Below, piece after piece: positions 10,701-21,700 of a stretch of DNA of 64,000 nucleotides. Origin of the DNA: Amyelois transitella (taxonomy: Eukaryota; Arthropoda; Insecta; Lepidoptera; Pyralidae); NCBI RefSeq assembly GCF_032362555.1, contig NC_083515.1, forward strand, positions 7,289,001 to 7,353,000. The letters run 5' to 3'. Made by a program: the position numbers and the translations under genes. The notes under the pieces are model-generated. The model searched no databases, was not told where the DNA came from, and worked only from the letters and a program-made list of their open reading frames with translations. Every line of letters begins with the position of its first letter. Position 1 is the first letter of the stretch.

Positions 10701-13624
10701 AATGTAATCTAAAAACTCGCGTTGGTCTCATCTCTCTAGCGTAATTAATTTTTGAGATATATGACTTTGAATAAAAGTCATGCGTGCGATTATTTTTTCC
10801 CATATCTCAAGGTCAAAGCGAAAGCTGGCCGCGAAAAGTACATAAATTGTGTTTGTACATCAAGGCGATATTAGAACATAAGTTTCGATAAAGGTTCTCA
10901 TTTGGAGGCCAGATCGTCATACTTATCCGGCTATACCCTTTACGGCACTGATCAGATCTGATCAGTCTAACTTCAAAATTCGACTGCTATTTTCTCGTTT
11001 TTTGATAGTCTAAATAAATCCATAGAATTCTTAAATTATAAAAATCATGCTATGGGACTCCAAAATTACTTGAAAACATACAGTTTTAATACAATACCAT
11101 ACTTTTGTTCACTGCAGGTGATGAATCGCAACAGAACTGTATCTTCGAGTGCGATAGCTCGCGCGGTGAGCGACGCGGCGGCTGGCGAATACGCTTCCGC
11201 CATAGAGACGCTAGTCACTGCTATATCACTCATCAAGCAGAGCAAGGTAAATAATGAGATCTTCTTACATCTTGTGCATCATCATACGTAGGATGTATGA
11301 AATGTGTGTATGTATGAATCTTTGGTATGCCTTGAATCTGGTTATGATAGCAGTGTTGTTTATGAGGTTTCTAAACATGTATTATATTATATGGTAAAAC
11401 ACCATTTATTGTGATATTGATTGAGGCAGTGAATAACTAACTCCAGGCTCTGAAGTTTGTTGAGACTGCAACTGAAAATTTCAATTTCTACGATGAAAGA
11501 GTGAGAGAGTATTTATAACAGAGAGGGTCACAGAGTTCGAACAGCAGTATAATGATAATAATTCTGACCAAGACTGAATACTCAGTCATATGCGACTCTG
11601 GGTTCTCACTTCAACTTCTAAAAAAGCAGTGCTCCGTCAAAATTTGAATCCTTTCAAATTTTAAGTCAACTGTTCTTTTTTTTAAGGTGGCCCACGACGA
11701 CCGTTGCAAGATACTTATCTCGTCCCTCCAAGATACACTGCACGGTGTCGAGACTAAATCCTATAGCAGCGGTGAAAGGAGGCGTTCTCGTTCCAGAGAA
11801 AGGGATGCGCGTGCGCACCACAGAGCACCGCGCCGCAGGGAACGCTCCGCCAGCAGATACCGGGAGAGGAGTCGCGAGCGAGAAGAGAGGGACCGGTATG
11901 TACTAGAAGATATCTTGCACACCACAAAGTATATAATATCTGGAAACCATGGTTTATTTACTATAAGGATTTATTCTAGAAGAACAACTTACCTTGAAAA
12001 TTTTTGATATCCCAATTTTGTGTTTAATAAGGAGATTCGCTTCCAGACTTTATGTACTGTAATGTACATTCACATCCCGTTTTTATCTCTTAAGCATTCT
12101 TCTCTATAAGCACATTGTCGTATGAAATGCACGCCTCTTTTAAACGCTTCAAAAGACAACCTTCGCCTATTCTTGTCTTGTATGTAATGCGTCAAAACTT
12201 AGCCGGACCCTGATTGGTTGCAGGTACAGGGAACGGTCCAGAGACCGCGATCGTGAACGCGAGCGTGACGCGTAAGTGCAATCAATTGTACACAAGTCGT
12301 GGACCGCATACCGCTTGTATATTTTTGAAGCCCACCGATCACGCTTGCAAATTGAGCTGAAACGCGAATGAACTTCGATCGTTTTGGAATTTTACCATCA
12401 AGAATTCAATTTTTACTTTAAATTTTTACCGTTTATCTGATATTCTCTTTAAAGATATGTTATGTATTGTTTTCGATCTAATCAAATCTACAAAACTATT
12501 GTTCCGATGCCAACATGGTAGAAATCATGGAGAGGTTCAATTGCGTTTCAGGTCATCTTATTAGCGCGGTCGGAGGCAGTCATGTGAAGATGAAACTTGA
12601 CCTTGTGAAAGGAGATTAAAAATTTAAAATTTGTCACAATAATCAAGCTTTATTTTCATAATACTGTTACGTGAAAAAGAATAGAAGATGATTTGCAATA
12701 TAGATTAAGCTTTTCAAACGCATTTTTCATTCTGATACTACAATAATTACAAATACATAAATTTTGTTTGGATGAGCCGTCTCTGAGGAAATGAAAGCTA
12801 AAACGCCCAGAAATGCCGTGAAAGTGATAAGTGCCTTGAGAAATCTTGTTGGAGCCTAAATAGGACCTAAGAGAGAAAAAAGACGAAATGACATTTGTGG
12901 TACTTTATTTATATATTTATATAGTGGTTTACATTGTTCCAGGTATTACAGGGACTATAGGGAGCGTGAACGTGACCGCTCCAGGTCGCGGGACAGGGAA
13001 CGCACTGACCATTACAACAGGGGACACAGTAGGGAAGAGAGGTAATTCTTATAGATTACTACTTTCGCCGGCGGTCCGCCTGTACGGACAAATAAATACT
13101 GTCACATACTAAGATTTATAATCTTAGTATTGTTCGAAGATATGATTTAGATGTCTATCAATGACTAATTTAGTAAAGAAACGAAAACTACTTCCTACCC
13201 CTGGCGTCATTTGAATCTCAATTCCATCATAAAGCCATACAACTGTATGCGATCTCTCAGTATTTTCAAAAATGTTGGCTCTGCTACCTCGCAAGGGATA
13301 AAGTAGACGTAATTATATGTATGTATGTTTTCCCTCATCGCAAGAGCATCAGTTATTTATAACTCGAAGAGATTCCTCTCCTATTCGTCACGCTTTTTTA
13401 TTCAGGGGCCCTAACGAGGAAGTGACATAATGTGTCTGTATCTCCATCGCAGGCCCCGCAAGTCGCCGGTGGAGGCGGCGCCGGAGGCGGGCGCGGGCGA
13501 CGCGGGCGGCAAGGCGCGCGCGGCGCCCTACTACGACGAGCGCTACCGCGAGCGCCGCGAGCGCGACGCCGCGCCCACCGAGCGCGAGCGCGAGCGCGAC
13601 CACCGCCGCGACCAGCGCCACTAG
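4744..13624 (+). CDS. CPSF6: CPSF6, cleavage factor Im 68-kDa-type subunit (5' partial)
   Basis: CPSF6 pairs with NUDT21 in cleavage factor Im, which binds UGUA elements and directs poly(A) site choice in the nucleus. Thirteen exons are seen: 4744-4959, 5223-5322, 5801-6018, 6108-6275, 7117-7204, 7829-7927, 8530-8615, 8901-9029, 11118-11246, 11687-11895, 12224-12271, 12943-13041, 13453-13624. They join in frame to 586 residues. Exon 1 gives the second half of the RRM ([14 protein letters not shown], then [14 protein letters not shown]). Exons 2-8 give a long Pro/Gly/His/Gln-rich region including APHVNPAFF. Exons 8-10 give the conserved [25 protein letters not shown] and ISLIKQSKV block. The rest is an Arg-Ser/Arg-Glu-rich tail typical of SR-like proteins. 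The N-terminal acidic part and first RRM strand are missing, probably upstream of the window. A foldback transposon sits between exons 8 and 9. Confidence 0.93.
6288..6421 (-). repeat. Retroelement 3'-end fragment (minus)
   Basis: TTTATTGCACAG, the complement of a TGTGCAATAAA-type 3' end, is followed by GATCTCTTCCAGTCAACC. The latter motif recurs at 37009-37028 and, in plus orientation and diverged form, at 57202-57220. This points to one LINE- or SINE-type family. It lies in a CPSF6 intron and has no coding capacity. Confidence 0.45.
6841..6930 (+). repeat. RTE-like LINE 3' fragment
   Basis: ACTAAACAAATATACAAGG, then GAGAGTGTG and GGAGTGGGAAG, matches the 3' coding end of the LINE at 21873-21923 with several mismatches. 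It is an old fragment in a CPSF6 intron. Confidence 0.6.
7277..7313. repeat. Perfect 17-bp hairpin in CPSF6 intron
   Basis: TGGCATTATCAGACGTA, loop TCA, then its exact reverse complement. Nothing around it suggests a transposon end. Confidence 0.75.
8257..8282. repeat. 11-bp-stem hairpin in CPSF6 intron
   Basis: GTATAGTAAAA, loop AGAG, TTTTACTATAC. A TA-rich tract and an unassigned block containing two copies of CCGCCATTA follow at 8311-8470. Confidence 0.6.
9060..9216 (+). repeat. SINE-like fragment, 5' part
   Basis: GCCGTGTGGTTCCC, then CCCATGGATGTCGTTAAAGG, then GCAACCTGTCACTATTTGAA. This is the 5' two thirds of the SINE seen complete at 17389-17652, diverged and lacking the tail. Confidence 0.65.
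9368..9900. repeat. Left inverted arm of foldback element
   Basis: Reverse complement of 10409-10941 over its full 533 bp. It contains the inner motif pair at 9784-9800 and 9883-9899. Confidence 0.88.
9934..10296 (+). pseudogene. SWIM zinc-finger fragment of a MULE-type transposon protein
   Basis: An open frame follows a plausible acceptor (TTTTCACAG, ends 9933). The first ATG is at 9958 and the stop at 10294. The translation contains W-C-D-C-P-N-G, eight residues, then C-S-H. This is the CxC...CxH pattern of the SWIM domain, followed by [12 protein letters not shown] and an acidic NSDDD C-terminus. SWIM domains accompany the DDE transposase in Mutator-like elements. No DDE core is present, so this looks like a captured 3'-terminal exon that cannot transpose the element by itself. 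Its frame is intact, so it is either recent or still selected. Confidence 0.7.
10409..10941. repeat. Right inverted arm of foldback element
   Basis: Pairs with 9368-9900. The outer end CCGGCTATACCCTTT abuts ACGGCACTG of the flank. Confidence 0.88.
10947..10966. repeat. 20-bp perfect palindrome beside the foldback element
   Basis: ACTGATCAGATCTGATCAGT, five bases outside the right arm. It may have marked the insertion site, but the left flank has no copy. Confidence 0.7.
13205..13330 (+). repeat. SINE-like fragment, 3' part with (TATG)n tail
   Basis: TCATTTGAATCTCAATTCC, TGTTGGCTCTGC, CCTCGCAAGGGATAAAGTAG, then ATATGTATGTATG. This is the 3' half of the same SINE family, in the last CPSF6 intron. 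Confidence 0.65.
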
Positions 13625-13729
13625 CGCCACTAGCGCCACTCGCACCACCAAATATATCTTGAAGACAATAGCGTGCATCACCTACAAGTGTATAGTTAGT
13701 TTTGAGCAAAACAATTTTACAAGTGGGAA

Positions 13730-13735
13730 AATAAA
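13730..13735 (+). terminator. Probable CPSF6 poly(A) signal
   Basis: AATAAA 106 bases past the CPSF6 stop codon, the first canonical hexamer downstream. Confidence 0.6.
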
Positions 13736-13900
13736 ATTTCGTTGATTGAAGATCTTCAGAAGAAAATATGTTTGTAATCATAAGTGTCAAACTTGGTTAT
13801 AGAGTCTACAGGTAACTTGTTTAAGTTTTGATAGTTGGCGGATCAGCCAATTAGCTGTATCCCGAGACCCTATCTCATACTACAGTAAAAAACGCTTGTA

Positions 13901-14922
13901 CAGTAGAAACTCGAGTAACCAGACTAATTGTTGTTAAAAGACATTCGGATAATCAAAAATCCGGATAATCGAAAGTATGAAGAAAATCGGGTACCCTGAT
14001 ATTTTTAAAACGTCTGGGTTCTTTTGATTTTCCGATGAGAAGCAAAGGTATTTTATGGGTCCCGGTAGCGTTAGGGCAAACTAATATTGTTACTCGCTCT
14101 TTGCTAATTTTATATCCTGGAGCTGATTCTCTCGCCTAGAAACTAAAGATTTTGAAGGCAATGACTACCAGTTTAATCCGGTTTCATCAGCATTATAAAC
14201 AAAATCTACCTAAGCCATAGTTATTTTCGTTTCTTGAAATCATCTTTAAAAGAGTTTTCTTCATCTACATATTAGCTGACATTTTTTCACCTTGTATTTC
14301 CAATTCTCGAATTCCATGACGAGATTTAAATCTGTATCCTTACTTGCCACAAAAGATTCATCGCCCCCTATTTTTTTACTTAACTGTAATGCTTCTTCAC
14401 ACAGCAAAGGACCAGAAATTGGTTGCCCAGTTGATCGTTTTTGTAAAAACCAGCAATACAAAGCGTCTTCTTAAAGTTCATTTTTCGGTTTCTTCATCAT
14501 TCTCCGATGTTTACTCACTATCTAATTTGCAGTTGTACAACAAAATTGAATCGGTATTCTTCTTAATATCACTTATCGTGGATGTACCTACACCATACTT
14601 ATCAGCTAACTTACGACCTGTTTCTCCTTTTTTTAATGAATTAATAATATTCAATTTTTCTTTAACTTATAACACCACTCTCTTACGCTTTGACATTTTA
14701 AATATGTAGCTAGTTGTGACACGCACGTCAGGACAGAGTAGCAATTGCTAACCAACTAAAACAATAACGAAACGCGTGAGGCAGCGGTCCCGGGCGGGGT
14801 GATGCCAGTTCCGACATCTTCATGCTTGCAAAAATACGATAGGTACATTTAATGCGGTTTGTCTGTAGGCCGAATAATCGCGAATCCGTATAACTGAGGG
14901 CCGGATAATCGAGTTTCTACTG
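13901..14922 (-). mobile_element. Deleted Tigger/pogo (Tc1-mariner) transposon
   Basis: Ends CAGTAGAAACTCGAG (13901) and CTCGATTATCC-type CGAGTTTCTACTG (to 14922) form terminal inverted repeats flanked by TA on both sides (13899-13900, 14923-14924). TA is the expected target of this superfamily. Motifs like CCGGATAATCGA repeat near both ends. The minus strand carries broken transposase sequence. At 1,022 bp it is well under half the length of an autonomous Tigger, so it is an internally deleted, inactive copy between CPSF6 and ASRGL1. Confidence 0.85.
13990..14697 (-). pseudogene. Tigger transposase remnant
   Basis: Read on the minus strand from 14697: MSKRKRVVL, then KLNIINSLKKGETGRKLADK (pipsqueak-type helix-turn-helix), a CENP-B-type block WFLQKRSTGQPISGPLLCEE, then, in shifted frames, the start of the DDE domain (NADETGLNW with the first catalytic Asp) and CPNATGTHKIPLLLIGKSK. 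Several stops and frameshifts interrupt it, and the middle and end of the DDE domain are missing. Confidence 0.8.
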
Positions 14923-14924
14923 TA

Positions 14925-15796
14925 TCGCATTTTCGGTCAACATACTAAGGATGTTTTCCATAGTGAAATCCTAAAAGACGACCTCTTTAATTTTTGTGTC
15001 AAATTTTCATTATGGTAATATCCAAAATTTCCTATTGATATCACCAGATATTATAAGCAATGTATTTTTATACTACCACCGTAAAGAATTCAATATAAAA
15101 AATTATAAGCACTTAGTGAACTGTCTGTTCATGAGTGTGCAACAGTTGAAATGTTCAGTATTTCTCTTACTTACGTATATCTTCTCTTATCTCTGTCACT
15201 GTCTTATTGCTCGTTTTAAAGTATATATATTTACTGAAGTGGAAAAAAAGAAAATTTTATATTTTCATGTGATTTAAAAATTTTTTTCCATGTTATGGAT
15301 TATTTGACTTTAAAACATATAGGTTAACTTTGAATGCAACACCAATTGGAAGGGATTCTACATTCCAATTAGCCATTTTTCTTTCAAATTGAATATAAAA
15401 TTTACACATTGTAAATGTTAAATAAGCTTTCATCAGTTTTGACATAAACATGTTTAATTAAGTATTAGGTTATAGTCATAGTTTTACCATTTGTATGGAG
15501 TTTTCCATACTATACTGATTTAGGATTTAATTTGTGGAATAAATTGATGTACCAAAAGATAAGTCATTATTTTTTCTAACCCTTTTTAAAGTTGCTATAT
15601 TGTTAAAGCAGTCTGAAAATTAAGGATAAATCAATAATGAACAGCTCATTATTTTTCTGTTTATATATTGAAAGTATTTACAAAATAATAATATAATATT
15701 CAATAATTCAATAATAATATATAAAATCTTTCTTGTTTCAGTCTAAATATTTTTTCCACTTTGTTATACATATAATATAGCTATACATAATATAGC
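14925..15796. other. AT-rich spacer
   Basis: Lies between the Tigger element and the ASRGL1 stop codon and should contain the ASRGL1 3' UTR on the minus strand. No clear AATAAA on the minus strand and no exon were seen. Confidence 0.4.
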
Positions 15797-18700
15797 TCAA
15801 TATGATTCTTCAAAGGTCTCATTATGATTGATACCATAGACAGTCTTATTGTCCTTGACATACGCCCAGGACATTCTTTGGGAACTGAAATGGACCCCAA
15901 CTTCGCCATCCTTGGACAATGTAATGGCACCAGCAGTGTTCTTCAAACGCGATGTCATGCCTGGAAGAATAAATATAAGTTGCTTTTTATTTTATTAGGT
16001 TCAACATGTTGATTAATTACAACCAAAATTACTAAGTTTGAATAAATATACGTTGCTTTTTATTTTATTAGGTTCAAAATGTTGATTAATTACAACCAAA
16101 ATTACTAAGTTTAAATTAGAAATACATAGGTACACAGGAAAAGCAATCCCTTCCTAGTAAATTTATTAGAGACTAGCTTTTGCCCCGATTTCGTTCGCCG
16201 TAAAAGTTCACTAAACCTATAGTATTACTTATTATTAGTTAAAAACGCATTCAATACGTGACAAGAGTGACTGTGATCTATGAACAGACATTGGTAAGAT
16301 ACTATTTTATTATATTATTATGTATGTATTCTCACCTTCTACAGCTTTATTCGTCGCAGTTTGTGCATCAACTCCACTTTCCATTAGCTTTATGATGCTA
16401 TGTGCCAAACAGTATTTTAGAATAGATTCACCATGCCCTGGAAGCAAATCGGAATTACTGGTGAAATATGTAGGTATATATTTTTTTTATTTCATGCACT
16501 GATTTAATTTTTTTGTTAAGTAATCAAAAATTATACTGTGTGAGCGTTTGCAATTCGAAGCGAGAACAAATGGCAACTTGAACTTCGTTTCCCTCTTAAC
16601 AAGGCCAGCGCACTTTATTACGCACGTTTCGTTGGCTCTCGAGTGTAGGATAAGGTCTCCGATACGTATTGTACGAACCTGTAGTGGACACCCCGCCCAC
16701 AAGGTCATCAGCATACGTGCCGCTTCCTATTTGCGGGGTGTCTCCGATGCGGCCGACCGCCTTGCCGCTCATGCCGCCCGTACTGGTGGCCACCGCCACG
16801 TGGCCGGCAGCGTCCACGGCTACGGCGCCAACCGTGCCCACGCCACCCTACAACAGATTTATCTAAACTTATTTCATAAAAAGATAATATTAGTATTTTT
16901 TTTATTAATACTCTTTAAACCCGAATTTGGTGAAATCACTGAGCTACTTTTGTTTCTAAATTACCACAAACCCTGGACAAAAGTCTAGTACCTAACCACT
17001 AAATGTTCTCATATTCTTCAAATTAATTAAAGATTTTAATTAAGATTTCAAAATTTTGTAACATTTTGGAAGCCCCACTTATCTCCACCAACAAGAGTTA
17101 GCACTAAATGAAGTAATATATAAAAAGAAGAAGACTTTATATTTCCTCCAGACCTCATCCTTTTCACCTATTTCAGTCCTTCCAAAATCTCCATGTTTGA
17201 GGAAATTGTTCAAAGCTTGCTTTGCGTGTTCACTAATTAAAGACTCTGGCTTGACTGTTGGAAATCCCTAGAAATATAAAATATATTGTCATCAAGCAGG
17301 TATTATAATATGTATTGTCATCAAAATTTTTAAGGTAAAATTGCAGTGTGATTTCCAGCACTTTAAAATTGAACTACTTCATATTTCTTAGTGCCATGTG
17401 GTTCCCGGTACCAATACAAAAAAGAATAGAATCACTCCATTTCTTTCCCATGGATGTCGTAAAAGGCGACTAAGGGATAGGCTCACAAACTTGGGATTCT
17501 TTTTTAGGCGATTGGCTAGCAACCTGTCACTATTCGAATCTCAATTCTATCATTAAGCCAAATAGCTGAACGAGGCCATTCAGTCTTTTCCAGACTGTTG
17601 GCTCTGTCGACCCCGCAAGGGATATAGACGTGACCATATGTATGTATGTATGTCATATTTCTCCCATAGATGTCGTGAAAGGCGATTAAGGTATAAACTT
17701 GGGATTCTTCTTGTAGGAAATGTGCTAGCAACCTATCACTATTTGAATCTCGCATGAAGCCATATAGCTGAATTCTTCTACACTATATGTATATATAATT
17801 TAGTGCTTACATTCCAACAAGTACCTTATATCACAACACAACAAAAACTAAAAATTCCCTTTCCCCACTGAACAGGGAAAGAGAACGGTATAGAAAATAT
17901 TTCACAGTGGATCAGATAGGACAAAAGTAATAATAATGAAAAGTGGATTCGATTAGCTCAGACAGGAATAATTTTATTTAGCTGTACTTGTGAAATAAGA
18001 GTACAAGTACCTTTTCCAATGCAAACAACTTGGCTCCCTCTGCTCCTAATAAAGAATGTGGTGAGTCAGTGAGCACTTTGTGTGCAATACTTATTGGGTG
18101 TAAAAACTCTTTCACCAACGTAACAGCTCCAACATTAAGATCAGAGCCTCGCATTATGCTCGCCTCCATCTCTACTTCCCCACGTAAATTCAGTACGGAA
18201 CCATATCCTGAAATAGGGATAGTTTTCTTAAAAGATGGTTATGTGGTACCACCAATATTCATTATAAAATATTTTGGGTTAGTTTAAAAACCGACCAAGA
18301 GCGAGTCGGACTTGTGGAGGGAAAGGTCGGAGTGGGAAGACCTAGACGAACGTATCTTGATCAAATTAAGGATGTCCTGGTAAAGGGTCAGGTCAAAAGT
18401 ACCCGATACCGCCGAGCTTGCATGAAGAAAGTTATGAATGAGGATGAAGCGAAGGAAGCATGCAGAGACCGTGGCAAGTGGAGGTAGTATCTGCCTACCC
18501 CTCCGGGAAAGAGGCGTGATTTTATATATGTATGTATAAAAATGTTGCATTTCCGAAGGGGCAAACTGGTGATACTATTAAATGTATTCCCATCCACATG
18601 GCTACACAGTGATGCAATAAATATTTCTAAGTTTGAGTTTGAAACATGTTCAATGTATGGTGAAACCCCTTAATATTTCTTTTAAATTTTTAATAGTTGT

Positions 18701-21700
18701 TGTTATAGTTGCCGTGTGGTTCCCGGCACCATTACAAAAGAATAGGACCACTCCATCTCTTTCCCACGGATGTCGTAAGAGCCGACTAAGGGATAGACTT
18801 GGGATTCCTCTTTAATGTAAATCCCTGCCAATCTAAGGTCTGCCGCGCCGATGGATGCATGGCTAGGGGCGAGCCTAGTCTCGAGCGTGCCACTTCCGCC
18901 ATGGGGTTGGGCGACCCCCAGGTAATGGCTAGCCTTACCCTGGCATGCGGGGCTCTGCTGGGGCGGACAAAATTTTTCCCTAGCGTCTCGTGGGAATCGC
19001 ATTATGAACCTTAAAAAGCATATAAATGGCGGCGATGGTGTCCGCACCCCATCACGTCTCGTTCCCGGCGGGAGCGGTATGCGGTCTGCTGAAAGCCGCT
19101 TTGCGACGATGAATGTAAGAGGAGGAATGAAGGATAAGATTGAGGAAGTATGCCAGATGATGGATGAAAGACGTTTGGATGTGTTGTGCGTGAATGAAAC
19201 GAAGCGGAAAGGATGCGACGCGACGCAGCACGGCCCTTACACGGCGTATTGGTCTGGAATTTCCCGTACCAGCCGAGGCTGTCAAGGGGTCGGTCTAATT
19301 CTTTCTGCACGAATGGCTGAGTGCGTGAATGAGTATGAGTGTGTCAGCCCTCGTCTTCTATGGATTAGGCTGAAAGTTGGAATCACTCGGATCTTCGTTC
19401 TAGGTGTTTATGCACCTTGGGATGTGGGTTCGAGGGGTACAACATCAGCAAAAAGCGAAAACGAGGAGTTCTGGAATAGTGTAAGAGAAGTATTGAAAGT
19501 TACCAAGCCAAATGAGAAGATTATTATGTTAGGTGATTTTAATGGATGGGTGGGTGTAAAGCGTGATGGATATGAAAAGGTGCTTGGTGCGTTTGGTGAC
19601 GAAAAGGTGAATGATAATGGAAGAAGTGTATTAGAAATTTGTCTAGAGTGGGATCTTTTTGTGTCGAACTCAATGTTTCAACATAAAGAGATCCACACCT
19701 ACACAAGAGTGGAAGGTATTTTAAAAAGTATGATAGACTTTGTGATTGTAGATGAAAGATTGAAGAACAAAGTGCTGGATACCCGTGCATATCGCGGTGC
19801 TGGCATTGACTCGGACCATTTACTGGTGATATCCCGGATAAGGGGTATCTTCAATCGCTGGCGGCACAGGGTAAGGGAGCAAACCAGCGCTTTGGAAAGA
19901 GTAAAAGTAGAAAATTTGCAAGATATGGATGTAGGTAAGAAGTATATTAATAGACTGAAGGATGAATTTGAAGATTTAGATGAAATGAGCGATATTGAAG
20001 ATGGATGGAAGGAATTTAAAGAAAGAATTGTGAAAGTAGCTGTTGAAGTGTGTGGTGTAAGTAGGAGAAGGAAAGGAAAAAATCACAAAAATGCGTGGAT
20101 GAGTAAAGATGTGCAAGAACTTGTGCGATTAAAGAAGAAAGCATGGCTGGATTTGTTGGCAGCAAAAGCTAACTTAAGAATGCAAGAGGTTATAGATGAA
20201 GATGTGAATGAAGCACGTAAGGAATATAAGAAAATGAAAGATTTGGTTAAGAAAGCTGTGATTAGAAAGAAAGAAGAGTATAAAGAGGATTTTGATAAAA
20301 GGCTATCAGAAGACTTTCAGCCAAATCTGAAAGTATTCTGGAAATCCGTAAGGTCAGCCCGAGGAAATACTATAACCGGAGAGCTGACTAGGATCAGATG
20401 CCAGGATGGCAGCGTTGTGAAAGGAGAAGAATGTGTACTAAAGATATGGAAGGACTATTTTGAAAGTTTATTTGAAAAAAGGAAGGAAATAAGAAAGATT
20501 TCTGCTATAGCGAAGAAAAAGAGAATGAGATGGAAGGCGAAATTGAAATGTTCGAAATTGTGGAAGCACTTAAGAGTATGAAAGCGGGAAAGGCTGCTGG
20601 GTGTGATAGAGTGTCGGTCGAGATGCTTAAAGCAGGAAAAGGCGTAGTAGCTAGTCAGTTGTACTGCCTTTTCAATTTGTGTTGGAGAAGCGGCCGAGTA
20701 CCAAAAGATTGGTGTAAGGCTGTTATCGTGCCACTTTACAAAGGAAAAGGGTCACAGCTGGACTGCAAAAATTATCGTGGTATAAGCCTGCTTAGCGTCG
20801 TCGGCAAATTGTATGCTAAGGTATTGATTAATAGAGTCAGGAATGAAACTGATGACAAAATATGGGATGCTCAAGCGGGATTTCGAAAGGGAATGGGATG
20901 TACTGATCAGGTCTTTTCCTTGCGGTGCATAGCCGAAAAGTTTTTGGCCAAGAGTCAAAAAGTCTATTGCACATTCGTAGATCTGGAAAAGGCCTATGAC
21001 AGAGTTGAGAGGAATGAATTGTGGTCAGCACTTTCTATGCATGGGGTGAGCAGTCTCTTAATACGAGCACTGAAATCCTTATATGAGGATTCGAGTGCTT
21101 GTGTCAGGATAAACGGAGCGCACACTGAGTGGTTTAAGATTGAGAAAGGCGTTAGGCAAGGATGTGTTGCGTCACCGTGGCTGTTCAACCTATTTATGGA
21201 TAGCTGTTTGACAGATTTGAAAGAGTCTAAAAGTGGATTAAGGATGAATGAGTTACTCGTCAAATGTCTGCTCTATGCCGACGATCAGGTTTTACTGGCG
21301 TCATCAGCGGAGGAGTTACAGGAGATGGTAAACTGTATGCATGAAGCTTTAAAAGAGAAAGGAATGAAAGTGAACGTAAGGAAAACTAAAACACTGGTTT
21401 TTGAAATGGAGAAAGAAATGACAGCATGTAATATTTTGATTGGAGGAGAAAAAGTGGAGCAAGTGAAAGAGTTTGTATATCTAGGATCAAAGTTTACATC
21501 AGATGGCAAGTATGATAGTGATATTGAAAGGAGAGTGAACGCGGGGAACATGGTGAATGGAGCTTTGCATGCCTTTATGAGCAGTCAGAAACTATCCAAA
21601 AAGGCTCGACTGGCTGTGCACAGGGGCGTGTTGGTCCCGACATTAATGTATGGGAGTGAAAGTTGGGTATGGCAAAAGAAGCATGAAAGCAGATTAAATG

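Larger units (their letters stand above)
9368..10941. mobile_element. Foldback DNA transposon with 533-bp inverted arms
   Basis: The left arm (9368-9900, starting AAAGGGTATAGCCGG) and right arm (10409-10941, ending CCGGCTATACCCTTT) are both 533 bp and near-perfect reverse complements. I noted only a few substitutions, for example at 9494 and 9752. The 508-bp core carries a SWIM zinc-finger fragment, as in MULE-type transposases. A 17-bp motif AAGTTGGTGCAACACTT occurs at 9784 and 10410, and inverted at 9883 and 10508, so each arm is itself bracketed at its inner end. I could not find a convincing target-site duplication. The element lies in the CPSF6 intron between exons 8 and 9, so it is transcribed with the host gene and would fold into a long duplex. 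Confidence 0.88.

Noticed and set aside
13388-13790. Long Ala/Arg-rich minus-strand frames
   Set aside because: Complement of the GC-rich final CPSF6 exon; low complexity, no independent support.
14292-14709. Plus-strand frames of up to 121 residues
   Set aside because: Antisense of the Tigger transposase remnant.
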